Positions 35,587 to 44,724 of a DNA stretch of 64,000 nucleotides are shown piece after piece; within the stretch, counting starts at the first letter, position 1, and each line of letters opens with the position of its first letter. A model generated the notes under the pieces. It was not told where the DNA came from. It searched no databases and saw only the letters and a program-made list of their open reading frames with translations. A program made the position numbers and the translations under genes. Origin of the DNA: Ignavibacteriales bacterium. GTDB lineage: Bacteria > Bacteroidota > Ignavibacteria > UBA10030. The DNA lies in NCBI GenBank assembly GCA_026390575.1, contig JAPLFR010000008.1:62001-126000 (forward strand). The letters are read 5' to 3'.

Positions 35587-36179
35587 TGAATCGCTTCGAC
35601 TCAAAATATATTATTGAATTCTGGTAGTGCTACGATACTATACTAAAGCTGGATTGCTTCAACCATGAAATTATTTTCGGCAGCAGGATGACGATATACC
35701 AGTCTTTAACCTTTGACTTCATAGATGGATTGTGATGAGGCTGTCGCAATCCATCTCGGAAGAAATTGATCCAGAGTAATATTGACGAGGCATACAATCG
35801 AAAATTGAAGAACGAAACAAGGCTGGTAAAAATTTTAATATGATGTCAAAACGCAGGCAGGGCTTACGAACGGTTGTTCCTCGTATGAACGATATTGATA
35901 CAGAGAAGTCTTCTGTCATTCCATTCATTTCCATCGTAGATTCTCCATTTGCATTGAGTCCTTGGACGTTACCGGTCGGCCTTACCGATTTAAAAACACG
36001 GGTGCCATAGAAGGAAAAAAAGGCACAGATGACGACGGAGATATTCATTCACTTTTTGTGCCTGGTATATATCCATTTTGACTATACAGGACAAGAGGAT
36101 TGGATGATTTTGATGCGGTAGTCCTTGCCACTTGATTCTCGCCTGTTGATAAAGTAGATTTGTATCCGTTGAATTCATA
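35587..36179. other. Gene-free region with one hairpin
   Basis: About 590 bp without a convincing gene. GATGGATTG (35724-35732) and CAATCCATC (35747-35755) form a hairpin that may end the upstream transcript. A minus-strand frame (35719-36048) has no signal, motif or ribosome-binding site and is not counted. A GCAGGCAGGG word near 35853 recalls one arm of the palindromic family but has no partner. Confidence 0.4.
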
Positions 36180-36503
36180 ATGATCACTTTTATCAAAACA
36201 CTTCATACAGTCATCTGGGTCATTATGACTCTCTCAGTCTGTTATATCGGATATTCTGTCGCGAGAATGCATTTCGATATATTGTTCTATATTTCCTTTT
36301 TCCTCATTATGACTGAGTCTATGGTGATCGCGATAAATGCATGGAAGTGTCCGCTGACAAACGTTGCACGGAAGTACACTGAAGAGAAGACCGCGAATTT
36401 CGATATTTATCTGCCGGAATTCATTGCTCACTACAACAAAGAGATATTCAGCATCATCTTATGTGCCATCGTAGTATTCTATTTGTATAATCTGATAAAA
36501 TAA
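36180..36503 (+). CDS. Small membrane protein, function unknown
   Basis: 107 residues with three hydrophobic segments (about 9-28, 36-52, 86-105) and Cys residues in 'AWKCPLTNVARKYTEE'. No family I can name. It ends 21 bp before the acyl-CoA synthetase and probably shares its transcript. Confidence 0.6.
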   Translation: MITFIKTLHTVIWVIMTLSVCYIGYSVARMHFDILFYISFFLIMTESMVIAINAWKCPLTNVARKYTEEKTANFDIYLPEFIAHYNKEIFSIILCAIVVFYLYNLIK

Positions 36504-36524
36504 TTTTCACTGAGATACATAGAA

Positions 36525-38447
36525 ATGGAAACCGAGATGACAAAACAAAGAACACTTCCGCAAATGTTTGAAGACAGCGTCGTAAAATATCCTAACAATA
36601 TTTTACTGTGGGAAAAGAAGGGTGACGTATACAAAGGAACGACGTATCGCGAGATCCAAACACTCGTGTATCAATGCGCGGCAGGACTTATCCATCTCGG
36701 TATCAACAAGGGCGATCGATTGGCACTTATCTCCGAAGGGCGAAATGACTGGGTCGTGTCGGAGCTTGGCATTCTCTTCATTGGCGCTATCAATGTGCCG
36801 CTTTCAGTGAAGATCGACGAGTTATCGGATTTGAAATTCCGGTTAGCACATTCCGGATGCCGGGCAGTTATTGTCTCTGGAGCGCAGGCACAAAAAATAC
36901 GTGCAATTAAAAATGATCTACCCGAATTGACAAAAGTCATTTTACTGGACGGTGACCCGCAAGCTGAAGAGGAAATGGCATTCCAAACTCTGCTCCATGA
37001 TGGTCAGAGTTATCTTGGCGCGCATCAAAATGAGTTTGACATTCGTTGGAAATCGTTACGTGAAAACGATCCTGCGAACATCTGCTACACTTCCGGCACT
37101 ACTGCAGATCCAAAAGGAATTATTCTCACGCATCGCAATTACACTGCAAACGTCGAACAGTCGTCAATGCTCTTAACGATACCAGAATGGTACTGCTCGC
37201 TTCTTATTCTCCCATGGGATCATGCCTTTGCACACACTGCAGGTATCTACACGCTGATGAACAACGGTGCAAGCATGGCATCTATTAAGCTTGGTAAAAC
37301 ACCAGTTGAAACGTTGAAGAATATTCCAGTAAATATTAAAGAGACACGTCCCACATTTCTTCTCAGCGTGCCGTCGTTAGCGAAGAATTTCCGCAAGAAT
37401 ATCGAGAAAGGAATTCGAGAGAAGGGTGAAGGGATTGAGAAACTCTTCAAGAAAGCGGTCACTCTTGCCTATGCATATAACGGCCTTGGCTGGGACCGCG
37501 GCAAGAACGCAACTGTTGCGGAAAAACTCCAATTGAAGATGTATGACGTACTACTCTTTCGGAAAATTCGGAAAAACTTTGGTGGGCGGCTCGAATTTTT
37601 TATTGGCGGCGGTGCATTGCTGGATATTGAATTACAGCGGTTCTTCTATGCCATTGGCATTCCGATGTTCCAGGGATATGGTTTGACAGAAGCTGCGCCG
37701 GTGATTTCTGCAAATGTACCAAAGAAACACAAACTTGGTTCGTCAGGATATATCGTTCCAAATCTTACCGTCAAAATATGCGATGAGAAAGGGAACGAGC
37801 TTCCGGTTGGTCAGCAAGGTGAGATTGTGGTAAAAGGTGAGAATGTTATGATCGGTTACTGGAAGAATGAAAAAGCAACCCGCGAAACCATTCGTCATGG
37901 ATGGCTGTATAGCGGCGATCTCGGGTACATAGACAACGATGGATTTCTGTACGTGCTTGGCCGTGCAAAAAGTTTGCTCATAAGCCACGATGGCGAGAAA
38001 TACAGTCCGGAAGGAATTGAAGAAGCGATTGTTGGTAATTCGCAATATATCGATCAAGTGATGCTTCACAATAACCAGTCAACGTATACAGTAGCGCTGA
38101 TTGTTCCGAATAAAGACAATGTGTTGAAGTATCTGAACGATCGACATCTCTCTCCGTTAGATGATGTTGCGCAAGATATGGTGTTGAAATTGATAGAATC
38201 GGAAATTGCAGAATACAAGAGTGGGGGAAAATATGCCGGAGAATTTCCGGAACGCTGGATTCCCTCCGCTATTGCAGTATTAGGCGAGGGATTCACAGAA
38301 CAGAATCATTTCCTCAATAGCACATTGAAGATGGTTCGAGGGAAGATTACAGAGTTCTACAAAGACCGGATCGATTTTCTCTTTACTGCCGAAGGAAAAA
38401 ATATATGCAATCATCAGAACAGGATGATTCTTAAAAGGATGGGTTAA
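36525..38447 (+). CDS. Long-chain fatty acid-CoA ligase (AMP-forming)
   Basis: 640 residues of the ANL superfamily. It activates fatty acids with ATP and CoA through an acyl-adenylate. P-loop 'YTSGTTADPKGIILTHRNY' (about 188-206), 'GYGLTEAAPVISANVP' (about 385-400), hinge 'YSGDLGYIDNDGFLYVLGRA' (about 462-482) and the C-terminal 'SHDGEKYSPEGIEEAI' in place of the usual GENVSPxEIE. Met 36537 is an alternative start. It is probably membrane-associated and feeds fatty acids into lipid synthesis or oxidation. No other fatty-acid gene is adjacent. Confidence 0.92.
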   Translation: METEMTKQRTLPQMFEDSVVKYPNNILLWEKKGDVYKGTTYREIQTLVYQCAAGLIHLGINKGDRLALISEGRNDWVVSELGILFIGAINVPLSVKIDELSDLKFRLAHSGCRAVIVSGAQAQKIRAIKNDLPELTKVILLDGDPQAEEEMAFQTLLHDGQSYLGAHQNEFDIRWKSLRENDPANICYTSGTTADPKGIILTHRNYTANVEQSSMLLTIPEWYCSLLILPWDHAFAHTAGIYTLMNNGASMASIKLGKTPVETLKNIPVNIKETRPTFLLSVPSLAKNFRKNIEKGIREKGEGIEKLFKKAVTLAYAYNGLGWDRGKNATVAEKLQLKMYDVLLFRKIRKNFGGRLEFFIGGGALLDIELQRFFYAIGIPMFQGYGLTEAAPVISANVPKKHKLGSSGYIVPNLTVKICDEKGNELPVGQQGEIVVKGENVMIGYWKNEKATRETIRHGWLYSGDLGYIDNDGFLYVLGRAKSLLISHDGEKYSPEGIEEAIVGNSQYIDQVMLHNNQSTYTVALIVPNKDNVLKYLNDRHLSPLDDVAQDMVLKLIESEIAEYKSGGKYAGEFPERWIPSAIAVLGEGFTEQNHFLNSTLKMVRGKITEFYKDRIDFLFTAEGKNICNHQNRMILKRMG

Positions 38448-38457
38448 GCAGAGTCCC

Positions 38458-38650
38458 CGCCAAAAAGATTGCGTGTAAGCTGCTCGTAGCAAGACGAACA
38501 CGACGGGGCCATCTTCTTTGACCTCACCCCCGCATAAAAACATTGCGGGGCAGGCCTAACTGGCGCGAAGCGCCATGTTGAAAACGGCGCACAATGCGAC
38601 GGCGCCAAAGGCGCTCACCTCTCCTAAGAAGAGAGGAAATTTTTCCTCTA
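38458..38650. repeat. Cluster of small palindromes
   Basis: Several hairpins stand in a row: CCCCGC/GCGGGG (38527-38550), GGCGC-GAA-GCGCC (38562-38574), GCGCC-AAA-GGCGC (about 38602-38614), and AGAGGAAA...TTTCCTCT (about 38631-38649). 'GGCCTAACTGGCGC' between them resembles an attC left end, but no core follows. They may act as a terminator of the ligase gene or be copies of palindromic mini-elements. Confidence 0.4.
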
Positions 38651-38691
38651 TTTATATAAATGCTGAGCAGTTACGAAATGACGGAAATAAT

Positions 38692-40062
38692 ATGAAAATC
38701 ATAGAACCTTATTTTAAAAAGCCGCTTCTCATTTTTTTTCTTGCTGTGGTTGCCGTTATAGAATCTATTTGGATTCTTAAATCGAACGGTTTTTATTATA
38801 TCGACGAATTATCACATTATCTTTATAGCAGATTTGTGCTGCAAGCGTTACCAATAACAGTACAAACCTGGCATAGGCCTATACCTCAATGGCTATTTGC
38901 TCTGCCGGCACAACTCGGACATACATTCACAATGTTTTTTGCGTGCGGGCTTTTCCTTTGCCTTCTTCTGATCGCATACCGGATTGCCGTGCTTCAAGGA
39001 ATAAAGCATGCTGAGTGGGTTGTCATTCTCGTCGGGCTGCAACCAATCCTCTTTGATCTCTCGTATGCATGTATGACGGAAATGCCAACTGCTTTTCTAA
39101 TTTCGCTCTCCTACTACTATCACCTGAAGAGAAAACACGGATGGAGCCTGGCATTAGCTTCAGCAGTAATATTATGCCGGAGTGAAATGTACATTTTTGC
39201 AGGTTTGATGTTCCTCGTATACACCCACAAACGAGAATGGAAAATATTGCCACTCGTACTGATCGGTCCGTTGCTCTGGATTAGTTCGACAACGATCATA
39301 TCAGGAAATATCATGACATTCTTCAAGGAATGGAAACATTTTACGGATATAGGGAAGTTTATACCTGGCGCCTCGTTAACACATTATGTAGAAAATCTGC
39401 AAACAACATTCGGATTTGCCCAAGTGATTCTATTTATTGCAGGCGTCATATTTATTAGGCGGGCAAAGAGGAGCGCCGACTTTGGAATTATCTATGCCGC
39501 AATAGCGATTACCATTATCTTTCATACGATTGCCGGAGCAGAGATATTTCACTGGACAGGAAGCATTGGAGAGTTAAGGTATATTACCGTTATCGGGCCT
39601 TTATTCGGGATCGTATCTGTCTATGGTATGTCGGAGATTCTTGATAGATTAAAATCATCAAGCGGTCGATTTGCACTTTCAATTCTTGTCTTCGGTGTTG
39701 TTGTGTTCAATTGCACATTGACGGCTCATCCTCGGCTATGGGCAAATTATAACAGGGTTGTGATTACTCTGACAAAAGAGTTTCTGAACGAATATCCGGA
39801 TCTGACTGTACTGAGTAATAATTGTATTGTTGCATATATTATGGATGTGTCTCCGGCCGGGGGGAGGCATTATGCGCTATTCAATAAGGATACACTGAAG
39901 AAGTATCCAGAATGTCTTATCTTTTGGGATCCTTTCTCCTCAAATTCTATTTTCTATCAGACAGAATTGACAAAAGAAATGATGCTGCAGGATACGACAA
40001 TAAAGGTGTTGAAAAAATATAATTATTGGAGTGCGGAGTACCTTTTATTATATAGGCATTAG
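38692..40062 (+). CDS. Multi-span glycosyltransferase-like membrane protein (GT-C type)
   Basis: 456 residues from Met 38692; the longer frame to 38575 begins within palindromic DNA. About ten membrane segments. The first outer loop has 'FYYIDELSHYLYSRF' and 'TWHRPIPQWLFALPAQLG', the acidic-residue position typical of ArnT/mannosyltransferase-like GT-C enzymes. It would move a sugar from a polyprenyl carrier on the outer face of the inner membrane. Sugar and acceptor unknown. No cell-wall neighbours are near. Confidence 0.7.
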   Translation: MKIIEPYFKKPLLIFFLAVVAVIESIWILKSNGFYYIDELSHYLYSRFVLQALPITVQTWHRPIPQWLFALPAQLGHTFTMFFACGLFLCLLLIAYRIAVLQGIKHAEWVVILVGLQPILFDLSYACMTEMPTAFLISLSYYYHLKRKHGWSLALASAVILCRSEMYIFAGLMFLVYTHKREWKILPLVLIGPLLWISSTTIISGNIMTFFKEWKHFTDIGKFIPGASLTHYVENLQTTFGFAQVILFIAGVIFIRRAKRSADFGIIYAAIAITIIFHTIAGAEIFHWTGSIGELRYITVIGPLFGIVSVYGMSEILDRLKSSSGRFALSILVFGVVVFNCTLTAHPRLWANYNRVVITLTKEFLNEYPDLTVLSNNCIVAYIMDVSPAGGRHYALFNKDTLKKYPECLIFWDPFSSNSIFYQTELTKEMMLQDTTIKVLKKYNYWSAEYLLLYRH

Positions 40063-40150
40063 GGTATAAAAGTTCATGAACCGAATTCGGTGGTAGTAAG
40101 TATTCTTATCATGGTCGATTTCTCTTAACAGGTTCATCTTTGAACTTCAT

Positions 40151-40774
40151 CTACTGGTTTTTCTTCGGCTTATAGTCCGGATACAGCTTGTCTATGCAGG
40201 CCGGACACAGACTATGCGAAAAATGCACATCGCTATTTTCTGATAGGTATTCCTCTACTGCCTTCCAATAACCTTTATCATTACGAATGCTTTTGCAATT
40301 GGCACAGATAGGGAGCAATCCACCTAATACCTTAACGTTATCTAAAGCTTGTTTCAATTCTGCATTGAGCCGGCGTAATTCCAAGAGGTCTGCAAAACGC
40401 GCAGCTGCAATGATCATTGTCCGTTCAATTTCCTCTGCACTTGGTGGTTTCAAGAGATACGCACCAGCTCCTGCCTGACTTGCCCGCCTGACCATCTCCG
40501 GATCCTCGTGTGAGGTGAGCAGGACTACAGGTCTCGGATATTTATCCAATATTATTTTTGTTGCTTCGAGACCGTCCATCTTGGGCATCTCAATATCCAT
40601 GAGCACAATATCCGGTTCCAAGGATCTGGTGAGTTCGATTGCTTGCATGCCATTTGATGCCTTGCCTACAACCGTGTGCCCGATCTTCTCCAATTGGCGC
40701 CGCAAAAGTTCTCTGATAGACTCCTGATCGTCTACAACCAGGACTCGCAAATGTTTTTGTGTTGTCATGTTCAT
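40151..40774 (-). CDS. Response regulator with C-terminal four-Cys domain
   Basis: 207 residues. Receiver domain 1-120 with acidic pocket D15/D16, phosphoacceptor D60 ('PDIVLMDIEMPKMDG'), T87/S88 and K109. Residues about 115-150 form an ANTAR-like or signalling helix. The end has 'LLPICANCKSIRNDKGYW' and 'HFSHSLCPACIDKLYP', with C157, C160, C190 and C193 as a likely zinc site. That module is known at the ends of many PAS and response-regulator proteins of this kind, of unclear output. It has no DNA-binding domain. The hemerythrin gene 81 bp upstream on the same strand hints at oxygen or redox signalling. Confidence 0.88.
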   Translation of the reverse strand: MNMTTQKHLRVLVVDDQESIRELLRRQLEKIGHTVVGKASNGMQAIELTRSLEPDIVLMDIEMPKMDGLEATKIILDKYPRPVVLLTSHEDPEMVRRASQAGAGAYLLKPPSAEEIERTMIIAAARFADLLELRRLNAELKQALDNVKVLGGLLPICANCKSIRNDKGYWKAVEEYLSENSDVHFSHSLCPACIDKLYPDYKPKKNQ

Positions 40775-40854
40775 TCACCACATTATTAAATGTAAATTTG
40801 TCTCGATACATGTTGATGTTGCTAATTGACGGTAGGACAGTATAGTTAGAGGAT

Positions 40855-41256
40855 TTATATTTTTTTATTCAGATAAGGAATATATTTTCTATCTGTTTGA
40901 AGAATATGATTCTGGAGCCAATTGCTCAAGAAGTTCAGTACATCGATCGCAAGTTTATCATCTTTTCGTTCATAATCGATGATAAATTTATTTACTTTTT
41001 GTATAGCATCTTCATGCTCTGCCTTGTGACTGGAAATATTTGGATACGCGTACATTTTCATCAATGATTCTTCTGCTTTGAAATGATATTGAACATATTG
41101 CTGCAATTCTTTCAAAACAGGTAGGAGTATTTCTTCTTTTTCTCCAGTTTTCATTGAATCGAAGAGCATATTGATAATATGAAAGAATTTTTTATGATGC
41201 TCGTCAATCTCCCTATTGCCGACTGAAAATGCGTTATCCCACTCAATAAGAGGCAT
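40855..41256 (-). CDS. Bacteriohemerythrin
   Basis: 133 residues, the usual length. The signature 'IEWDNAFSVGNREIDEHHKK' and the His/Glu ligands in 'HFKAEESLMKMY' and 'SSHKAEHEDAI' give the di-iron oxygen-binding site of the four-helix bundle, plus 'NFLSNWLQNHI' at the end. It binds O2 for storage, delivery or sensing. Probably transcribed with the response regulator downstream. Confidence 0.92.
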   Translation of the reverse strand: MPLIEWDNAFSVGNREIDEHHKKFFHIINMLFDSMKTGEKEEILLPVLKELQQYVQYHFKAEESLMKMYAYPNISSHKAEHEDAIQKVNKFIIDYERKDDKLAIDVLNFLSNWLQNHILQTDRKYIPYLNKKI

Positions 41257-41521
41257 CTATATTATCAGTTCCCACATAAAGATTTTAGAAATCCTAATTT
41301 TCCTGAAACAGTTAAAATCTTTCATATTCAATCATACATAAAATTCTCTTAATTTACTCAGACTAAATAATCACCATCATAAAACAATGAGGAATTTTGT
41401 ATTTTATCCCCTCCAATACAATGCGTTTCTATGTTCTTCCTTGCTTTTCCGAGCCCGTGTGGCTATATTGACTCCGATTTGATTGATTGAATTTTATAAA
41501 AATTGGCGCTAATAAAAAGTT

Positions 41522-42421
41522 ATGGCAGTACTCAATAAGCTTATTACCACAGCATTTCCATTTATTCCAAAAGCAATTGTAGGACAAGTAGCGAAGCGTT
41601 ACATCGCCGGGGTTGCCTTATCAGATGGTATTCATCTCGTTAAGGAACTTAACAAGAGAACAATAATGGCGACAATGGATCTGTTGGGCGAAGATGTGAA
41701 AAATGTCGCTGAAATCGAAGAAGTGAAAAAGGGAATTCTTTCAATTCTCCATTCTGTCCAAGAAAACAGATTAATATCCAATGTCTCTATTAAACCTACA
41801 CAACTTGGCTTGAAGATCGATAAGGAACTCGCTCATCGCAATATAAAGACGATTATTGAAGAAGCACAGAAGTTTGGCAACTTCGTGCGGATTGATATGG
41901 AAGATGCAACAACAACAGACGATACTCTTGCAATCTATCAACATCTTAAGTCAGATGGATTGAGCAACACGGGTGTTGTCATTCAAGCGTACCTTCGTCG
42001 AAGCGAAGCCGATGTACGTGCTTTGGTAAAAAGCGGGGCAAATATCCGATTGTGTAAAGGAATTTACAATGAAGCGCCAGCGTTAGCGTATAAGGAACGA
42101 CAGGAAATTAGGAACAATTATCTAAAGCTCCTTCAGATCATTCTTGAAAACGGTTGCTATGTCGGTATTGCTACGCATGATGATTACTTGATAAATGGTG
42201 CGTACGCAATGATTGAGAAATTGGGATTGAAAAAAGAGCAGTATGAGTTTCAGATGCTTCTCGGTGTGCGCGAAAAGCGACGCGATCAAATCGTGAAAGA
42301 TGGACATCGGCTCAGAGTCTATGTCCCATTTGGTGAACAATGGTATGCCTATTCAACACGCCGGTTGCAAGAGAATCCGCAAATGGCTTGGTACATTACG
42401 AAAGCAATTTTTATTCATTGA
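41522..42421 (+). CDS. Proline dehydrogenase
   Basis: 299 residues, the monofunctional form. FAD-linked oxidation of proline to pyrroline-5-carboxylate. Motifs: 'TMDLLGEDVKN', 'FVRIDMEDATTTDD', 'AYLRRSEADVRAL', 'RLCKGIYNEAP', 'ATHDDYLI', and the substrate-binding 'RVYVPFGEQWYAYSTRRLQE'. It precedes an oligopeptide transporter and a dipeptidase, so these three may serve peptide and proline use. Confidence 0.9.
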   Translation: MAVLNKLITTAFPFIPKAIVGQVAKRYIAGVALSDGIHLVKELNKRTIMATMDLLGEDVKNVAEIEEVKKGILSILHSVQENRLISNVSIKPTQLGLKIDKELAHRNIKTIIEEAQKFGNFVRIDMEDATTTDDTLAIYQHLKSDGLSNTGVVIQAYLRRSEADVRALVKSGANIRLCKGIYNEAPALAYKERQEIRNNYLKLLQIILENGCYVGIATHDDYLINGAYAMIEKLGLKKEQYEFQMLLGVREKRRDQIVKDGHRLRVYVPFGEQWYAYSTRRLQENPQMAWYITKAIFIH

Positions 42422-42454
42422 TGTGGTAAGGAACTCAAACACAAGGAGCACTGT

Positions 42455-44545
42455 ATGGCAGATGTGAATAATGGAGTAAGCGGTAAGAAATTTATTTCAT
42501 ATGTTCCGTCGAACACCAATATGAAAGAATTTACAATCAGAGCACTGCTCATCGGTTTAGTGATGTGCGTTGTGCTGGGTGCGGCAAATGCGTACCTCGG
42601 TTTAAAAGCAGGAATGACAATTGCGGCAACATATCCTGCGGCAGTGATTGGGATGGCGCTGTTGAAAATTATGAAAGGATCCATTCTTGAAGAAAATTTT
42701 GCAAGAACAGTCGGTTCCATTGGTGAGTCGGTAGCCGCGGGCGCAATTTTTACTATTCCGGCATTTGTTATTTTACGCATTTGGAATTTTACACCGCAGA
42801 GTATGTTCACAGAGTATCTGACTGCCGTTGCGCTGATGATTCTGGGCGGTGTGCTTGGAATCATGTTTGTAACAATTCTTCGGCGTGTCATGGTGGAAGA
42901 TCAGACGTTGCCGTTTCCAGAATCCGTTGCAGCCTCGGAAATTCACAAAGCAGGTCAGCGCGGTGCCGATGCCGCGATTTCGCTTTTTAAAGCAATGGCA
43001 GTCGGCGCAGTCATTAAATTGATGGATGGTTTGGGAATATTTCATTCCTCGAATGATTTTCAAGTGATGGTCGGACGGTTGAAAGAATCTTTCGTAAAAC
43101 TTGGCTTGAACTCCGACTCTGAAAAAATTCTTGGCGGCGGTATCACGACAATTTCCGCTCCTGCGGCAACACCGGCCTATATTGGCGTTGGCTATATCAT
43201 CGGACCGGAACTTGGTGCTTTAAATTTCGCCGGTGGTGTTTTAGCATGGGGATTGTTTGTCCCATTGCTCGTCTTCTTCCTCGGCCCGCAAATGATTGAT
43301 AAGTATCTCGTTTCCAGCAATGGAGATTCTCTTGCAGCATGGGCTGCAATTACCGGACATTTGTACCGTTACATTGTACGCCCAATTGCAGTTGGTGGAA
43401 TGCTCGTCGGTGCGTGCTATACACTTTGGAAAATGCGGAAGAATTTGATTCTCGGTATTAAACGCGGTATTGCCGATGTAAAGAAATCTGCAACGGCAAC
43501 AGCCGCAACCGAGCGCACTCAGAAAGATTTATCGTTCAAGGTTGTCATCCTTGGTATAACAGTAATTTTCGCACTGATGATTGGGTTGTATTTTTATTTT
43601 ACAAATATGATTCTTGGTGCCGTCCTTGCTGCAATTGTGATGTTGGTGACAGGTTTCTTCTTCGCTGCTGTTTCTGGAAATTTGGTCGGAATGATTGGTT
43701 CATCGAATAATCCTATTTCTGGATTAACTCTTGCAACAACTGTTGTTGCCGCACTGACAATGGTGGTGGTCGGTGTCAACGGTATACAAGGCGTTGCTGC
43801 AGTCCTTGGTGTTGCAGCTGTTGTCTGTGTATCGTCAGCGGTAGCAGGCGAGATGCTGCAAGATCTTAAAGTTGGTTATATTCTCGGCGGCACTCCATCG
43901 AAAATGCAGATAGGCGACATAATTGGGGTTGTACTTGCGGGACTTGTGATGTTCTTTCCGTTGTACGTTCTTCACAATTCGGATTTAGCAAGTAATCCTT
44001 TAACCGGTGGGTTTGGTTCCAGTAATCTTCCTGCACCGCAAGCTGGGCTTATGGCGGCTCTATCACAAGGAATTGTCGGCGGTGAAATGGCTTGGCCGTT
44101 AGTTCTTGTCGGTATCGCATTAGGAATATCATTGATCCTGATAAAAGTGAAAAGTCCGATGTTGTTTTCGGTTGGAATGTATCTTCCGCTTGAAACGACA
44201 TTCGCAATATTCATCGGAGGGTTGATTCGCGGACATGTTGATAAACGAGCATCTAAACGCGGCTACAATGAGGCTCAAAAAGCACGAGTTGAAAACGCTG
44301 GTATTTTGTCGGCTTCGGGATTAATTGCGGGTGAAGCATTAATGGGATTGTTTATTGCAACTGTAGTCTTTGCCAAAGATCAGATGGGTCTTGAAGCGAA
44401 GTTCTGGACACTCGAGATGTTTCAGTCCATTGCATCGTGGCTGGCGATTCCGATTTTTGCAATCCTTGCTTTGTATTTAATTTACATCCCGCTTTCAAAA
44501 GCAGGCAGGGCAGATGAACCTGCACCGCCTACAGCGATGATGTAG
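42455..44545 (+). CDS. OPT-family oligopeptide transporter
   Basis: 696 residues with about 14-16 membrane segments. Features of the OPT family: 'ANAYLGLKAGMTIAATYPA', 'NFARTVGSIGESVAAGAIF', 'LPFPESVAASEIHKAG', 'GMIGSSNNPISGLTLAT' and 'DLKVGYILGGTPSKMQIGDI'. Proton-driven uptake of peptides (or metal chelates) across the inner membrane. It is 33 bp behind proline dehydrogenase with an AAGGAG ribosome-binding site, so co-transcription is likely. Confidence 0.9.
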   Translation: MADVNNGVSGKKFISYVPSNTNMKEFTIRALLIGLVMCVVLGAANAYLGLKAGMTIAATYPAAVIGMALLKIMKGSILEENFARTVGSIGESVAAGAIFTIPAFVILRIWNFTPQSMFTEYLTAVALMILGGVLGIMFVTILRRVMVEDQTLPFPESVAASEIHKAGQRGADAAISLFKAMAVGAVIKLMDGLGIFHSSNDFQVMVGRLKESFVKLGLNSDSEKILGGGITTISAPAATPAYIGVGYIIGPELGALNFAGGVLAWGLFVPLLVFFLGPQMIDKYLVSSNGDSLAAWAAITGHLYRYIVRPIAVGGMLVGACYTLWKMRKNLILGIKRGIADVKKSATATAATERTQKDLSFKVVILGITVIFALMIGLYFYFTNMILGAVLAAIVMLVTGFFFAAVSGNLVGMIGSSNNPISGLTLATTVVAALTMVVVGVNGIQGVAAVLGVAAVVCVSSAVAGEMLQDLKVGYILGGTPSKMQIGDIIGVVLAGLVMFFPLYVLHNSDLASNPLTGGFGSSNLPAPQAGLMAALSQGIVGGEMAWPLVLVGIALGISLILIKVKSPMLFSVGMYLPLETTFAIFIGGLIRGHVDKRASKRGYNEAQKARVENAGILSASGLIAGEALMGLFIATVVFAKDQMGLEAKFWTLEMFQSIASWLAIPIFAILALYLIYIPLSKAGRADEPAPPTAMM

Positions 44546-44565
44546 TAAACGAAGAAACCTTCCGA

Positions 44566-44628
44566 AGGTTATCTGAGCTATTATCAAGGCAACCTTCGGA
44601 AGGTTAGATTACCTTGCGAAGGTTACTC
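44566..44628. repeat. Tandem AACCTTCCGAAGGTT-type palindromes
   Basis: Three short palindromes lie in 65 bp: ACCTTCCGAAGGT, AACCTTCGGAAGGTT and ACCTTGCGAAGGT. They stand between the transporter and the dipeptidase. They can pair with each other as well as fold singly. Either attenuating hairpins or a further palindromic repeat family. Confidence 0.5.
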
Positions 44629-44724
44629 TTAACGAACTTATTAGGAGATTTTGCTGTTACAAGCTCATAAATTAGGGCTTACGTCAACAAAAAAAGTCTT
44701 TTCTCAACAATAAAAGAGGTTGAT

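Noticed and set aside
35719-36048. Minus-strand frame of 109 codons
   Set aside because: No ribosome-binding site, no domain and no membrane or signal features; composition looks like chance.
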